From contig JAFGDZ010000073.1 in the NCBI GenBank assembly GCA_016931855.1, positions 1 through 63,798 of the forward strand: a DNA stretch of 63,798 nt, written 5' to 3'. Numbering within the stretch: the stretch's first letter is position 1; each line of letters starts with the position of its first letter. Source of the DNA: Bacteroidales bacterium (lineage in GTDB: Bacteria; Bacteroidota; Bacteroidia; Bacteroidales; Tenuifilaceae). A program made the position numbers and the translations under genes. The notes below the pieces were generated by a model. It was not told where the DNA came from. It did not search any database and saw only the letters and a list, made by a program, of their open reading frames with translations. Of the stretch, positions 61,466 through 63,798 are shown one piece after another.

Positions 61466-62854
61466 ATGAACTTCGATGTTATAGTAATAGGTAGCGGCCC
61501 CGGAGGGTACGTTGCTGCAATTAGGGCTAGCCAGCTAGGGATGAAGGTTGGCGTAGTTGAACGCGAAAACCTTGGTGGTATATGCCTTAACTGGGGCTGC
61601 ATTCCAACCAAAGCGCTACTAAAAAGCGCACAGGTTTACGAGTACGCATCACATGCTGCCGATTATGGCGTGGTTACTGCCGATGTAAAACCCGATTTTG
61701 AGAAGATGGTTGCCCGCAGCCGTGGCGTTGCCGATGGCATGAGCAAGGGTATCCAGTTCCTTTTCAAAAAGAACAAGATTGAGGTTCTTACCGGCTTTGG
61801 TAAGCTAAAAGATAACCACACCGTTACCGTTACTGCTGCCGATGGTACCGCTGCCGATTACACTGCAAAGCACATTATACTTGCCACTGGAGCACGCTCA
61901 CGCGAGCTGCCAAACCTTAAACAGGATGGCGTAAAGATTATTGGCTACCGTCAGGCGCTTACTCTTCCAAAACAGCCAAAATCTATGGTAGTTGTGGGTT
62001 CTGGCGCTATTGGTAGCGAGTTTGCTTACTTCTACAATGCAATTGGGACAAAGGTTACCATAGTGGAGTTCCTGCCCAACATTGTACCAGTAGAAGACGA
62101 AGAGGTATCAAAAACCCTTGAGCGCTCATTCAAAAAGGTTGGCGTTAAGGTTATGACCAACTCATCGGTTGAGTCTGTTGATACATCGGGCGAGCTATGC
62201 AAGGTAAAAATCCAAACCAAGAAGGGCGTTGAGGAAGTTGAGGCCGAGATTGTTCTTTCTGCCGTTGGTATTGCACCAAACGTAGAGGGCATTGGCATTG
62301 AGGAGCTAGGCATTGAGATGGAAAAGGGCAAGGTAAAGGTTGACCAGTTCTACCGCACCAACGTTGAAGGCGTTTACGCCATTGGCGATATTATTCCTGG
62401 CCCAGCACTAGCACACGTTGCTTCGGCAGAGGCCATTACCTGCGTTGAGAAGATTGCTGGGCTTGATGTTCACCCAGTAAACTACAAGAATATCCCAGGA
62501 TGTACCTATACCACCCCAGAGGTTTCATCGGTTGGTATGAGCGAGAAGGCTGCCATTGAGGCTGGCTACGAGATTAAGGTTGGTAAGTTCCCATTCACTG
62601 CATCGGGTAAGGCCAGCGCAGCTGGACAAAAGGATGGCTTTGTGAAGCTTATTTTCGATGCTAAGTACGGCGAGCTACTAGGCGCCCACATGATTGGTGG
62701 CAACGTAACCGAAATGATTGCGGAACTAGTTGTTGCACGCAACCTAGAGACCACCGGTCACGAGCTTATTAAGAGCATTCATCCACACCCAACCATGAGC
62801 GAGGCCATTATGGAAGCCGCCGCTGCTGCCTATGGCGAGGTGATTCACATGTAA
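61466..62854 (+). CDS. lpdA: Dihydrolipoyl dehydrogenase
   Basis: A 462-residue flavoprotein disulfide oxidoreductase (E3). FAD motif VIGSGPGGYVAAIRA (about 7-21); redox pair C40-x4-C45 in GGICLNWGCIPTKA; NAD motif VVVGSGAIGSEFAYFY (about 174-189); second FAD motif VYAIGDIIPGP; and the C-terminal catalytic His-Glu in IHPHPTMSEAIMEA. It reoxidises dihydrolipoyl groups of 2-oxoacid dehydrogenase complexes or the glycine cleavage system. The E1/E2 genes are not nearby. It ends at a strong terminator. Confidence 0.95.
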   Translation: MNFDVIVIGSGPGGYVAAIRASQLGMKVGVVERENLGGICLNWGCIPTKALLKSAQVYEYASHAADYGVVTADVKPDFEKMVARSRGVADGMSKGIQFLFKKNKIEVLTGFGKLKDNHTVTVTAADGTAADYTAKHIILATGARSRELPNLKQDGVKIIGYRQALTLPKQPKSMVVVGSGAIGSEFAYFYNAIGTKVTIVEFLPNIVPVEDEEVSKTLERSFKKVGVKVMTNSSVESVDTSGELCKVKIQTKKGVEEVEAEIVLSAVGIAPNVEGIGIEELGIEMEKGKVKVDQFYRTNVEGVYAIGDIIPGPALAHVASAEAITCVEKIAGLDVHPVNYKNIPGCTYTTPEVSSVGMSEKAAIEAGYEIKVGKFPFTASGKASAAGQKDGFVKLIFDAKYGELLGAHMIGGNVTEMIAELVVARNLETTGHELIKSIHPHPTMSEAIMEAAAAAYGEVIHM

Positions 62855-62874
62855 TATCCATTGCACCTAAATAC

Positions 62875-62910
62875 AAAGAGAGACCACCGAAATGTAGTCT
62901 CTCTTTTTTT
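62875..62910 (+). terminator. Terminator of lpdA
   Basis: A 10-bp stem (AAAGAGAGAC at 62875-62884, GTCTCTCTTT at 62897-62906) followed by T residues. The TAGTGTTTTGTATTTGGTG just after resembles phrases at 11600 and 11689. Confidence 0.88.
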
Positions 62911-63042
62911 AGTGTTTTGTATTTGGTGTTAAATAAATTCATCAATTTCCATTAAACGTTTTACAAACGATTTATTAAAAACAAAAATCCATATATTTAA
63001 AAAGAAAAGATAAGAGAAAAAGAATTTTAAAATATCTGATAA

Positions 63043-63720
63043 ATGATTAAGAATTACTACCAAACATTAGGATTAGAACAACACGCAACAACAGAAGAAA
63101 TAAAAAAAGCCTATCGAACATATGCTTCAAAATTTCACCCCGACAAGCAAAATAATGATAATTTCTTTGAAGAAAGATTTAAAGAAATAAATGAAGCATA
63201 TGTAATTCTAAGTGACCCCAAAAAAAGAGTTCATTACGACTTTACTCTTAACTCATTTATAAATGTAGAGTCAAAAAACGAAAATCACCATAACAAAAGA
63301 AAACAATACTCGTCTGCAAACGATATCATAAATGATCTAATCAATAAGCAAAAGTCAAAAGATGAACTTGAACAAAAAAAACGACAAACCATATATTACA
63401 CAAGCAAACAACTATTATTAAACGGATTGTACATCAACTGTAATGGAAGAAATTATGAACTCGATAATTATGATGCGTCAACACTAAAAAAAGATGATAG
63501 TACAAATTATATATTAACAGGTAGCGCCATGATAATAATAGGAGTATTTACGATTACTTTCTTTATTGGCTTTATGTTATTGATGATCGGTATTTATCTC
63601 CTATTTTACAGAGAGTATATTATTGTACTAGTTGGCAAAAAAGGAGATGTGCCATTAATAAAAGGAAAGAAATCTAAAATGAAACATATATCAAAGTTGA
63701 TTAATCTCGCAATTCACTAG
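63043..63720 (+). CDS. J-domain membrane protein, C-terminal end inside the terminal repeat
   Basis: A 225-residue protein. Residues 1-68 are a J domain (DnaJ-type) with YYQTLGLEQHATTEEIKKAY, the HPD motif in KFHPDKQ (32-34), and EINEAYVILSDPKKR. A charged linker (about 75-120) is followed by a region with two adjacent membrane helices (about 157-188) and a tail, weakly similar to DUF6232-type proteins. The J domain would stimulate an Hsp70 ATPase. The gene is far more AT-rich than the rest of the window. The last codons (Ile-His-stop) lie inside the 87-base terminal repeat, so the natural C-terminus may be lost. Confidence 0.8.
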   Translation: MIKNYYQTLGLEQHATTEEIKKAYRTYASKFHPDKQNNDNFFEERFKEINEAYVILSDPKKRVHYDFTLNSFINVESKNENHHNKRKQYSSANDIINDLINKQKSKDELEQKKRQTIYYTSKQLLLNGLYINCNGRNYELDNYDASTLKKDDSTNYILTGSAMIIIGVFTITFFIGFMLLMIGIYLLFYREYIIVLVGKKGDVPLIKGKKSKMKHISKLINLAIH

Positions 63721-63798
63721 CGTCCGAAACTTTTCGAAAACAAGGAAAAAAACCTATGAAACCCCACTGAATACGCTAAATAGAATCGAGTTATCCAG
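63712..63798. repeat. Right copy of 87-base terminal inverted repeat
   Basis: Exact reverse complement of positions 1-87. It begins ATTCACTAGCGTCCG and supplies the TAG stop of the J-domain gene. The end of the window coincides with the repeat end. Confidence 0.95.

Noticed and set aside
58878-62854. lpdA as the fourth gene of the metal-uptake operon
   Set aside because: A consensus -7 element directly precedes lpdA and the functions are unrelated; read-through cannot be excluded, but a separate promoter is more likely.
1-63798. Linear replicon or phage with terminal inverted repeats
   Set aside because: The content is ordinary chromosomal housekeeping genes (dnaE, rpsP-rimM, ribD, map, lpdA) with no phage, plasmid replication or telomere-resolvase gene, and the repeat truncates a gene.
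1-63798. Circular molecule
   Set aside because: The end repeats are inverted, not direct, so they cannot be joined as a circle overlap.

Overview
The window looks like a piece of a Bacteroidota chromosome, most likely Bacteroidales. The promoter-like sites fit the Bacteroidota consensus (TTG, about 19 bases, TAnnTTTG), for example at 8076-8105, 41653-41683 and 58738-58766. Most starts lack a Shine-Dalgarno sequence. Gene content fits as well: DUF5362, secreted M64 metallopeptidases, TPR-SpoIIE phosphatases, TlpA-like thioredoxins, lipocalin-like lipoproteins and paired ABC-F proteins. Genus cannot be fixed from sequence alone. I saw no tRNA, rRNA, CRISPR array, prophage or complete insertion sequence. 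The first 87 bases are repeated exactly, in inverse orientation, as the last 87 bases (63712-63798), so the fragment is bounded by inverted copies of one repeat.

Layout, left to right. 145-7969 (minus): DUF5362 membrane protein, SDR/DUF2867 oxidoreductase, secreted thioredoxin-fold protein, HD hydrolase, cation/proton antiporter, secreted EEP nuclease-like protein and beta-helix lipoprotein. 8131-10256 (plus): YtcJ-type amidohydrolase and a GNAT acetyltransferase. 10436-11501 (minus): rimM and rpsP. 11850-17189 (plus): dnaE, trxA, a LOG-family nucleotide hydrolase and a membrane protein. 17468-20476: ribD, divergent prmC-recX, and a convergent hypothetical gene. 20830-22644: a large cysteine-containing protein that looks like a TIM-barrel flavoprotein. 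22828-30329 (minus): map, ABC-F, an AsmA-like protein, a lipocalin-like lipoprotein and an M64 metallopeptidase. 30590-34161 (plus): MscS channel, guanine deaminase, patatin-like lipase and a small secreted protein. 34238-38183 (minus): rlmB-type methyltransferase, beta-barrel protein and a second ABC-F. 38184-38905 is a 722-base gene-free stretch of tandem repeats. 38906-41528 (plus): M3 dipeptidase and a lipoprotein.

41676-48058 is the most distinctive part. It holds a DUF5320 protein, a CGGC-domain protein, a COG0731-type radical SAM enzyme, a DUF4405 membrane protein and a CoA-disulfide-reductase-like flavoprotein. A bidirectional terminator then separates these from a DsrE-like protein, a TauE/SafE exporter and an AraC-type regulator on the opposite strand. 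Three ATGGTA repeats at two-turn spacing lie upstream of the exporter. Together these read as a thiol/sulfur or metal redox module whose function is not established.

48104-58670 holds a chemoreceptor, a second M64 peptidase, ogt, galM, and two TPR-SpoIIE phosphatase genes that meet tail to tail with overlapping stop codons, followed by a C_GCAxxG_C_C protein. 58878-62854 holds a zinc/manganese ABC uptake operon and lpdA. The right end (about 62930-63720) is much more AT-rich. It carries a J-domain membrane protein whose last codons lie inside the terminal repeat, so it may be a foreign or truncated gene.
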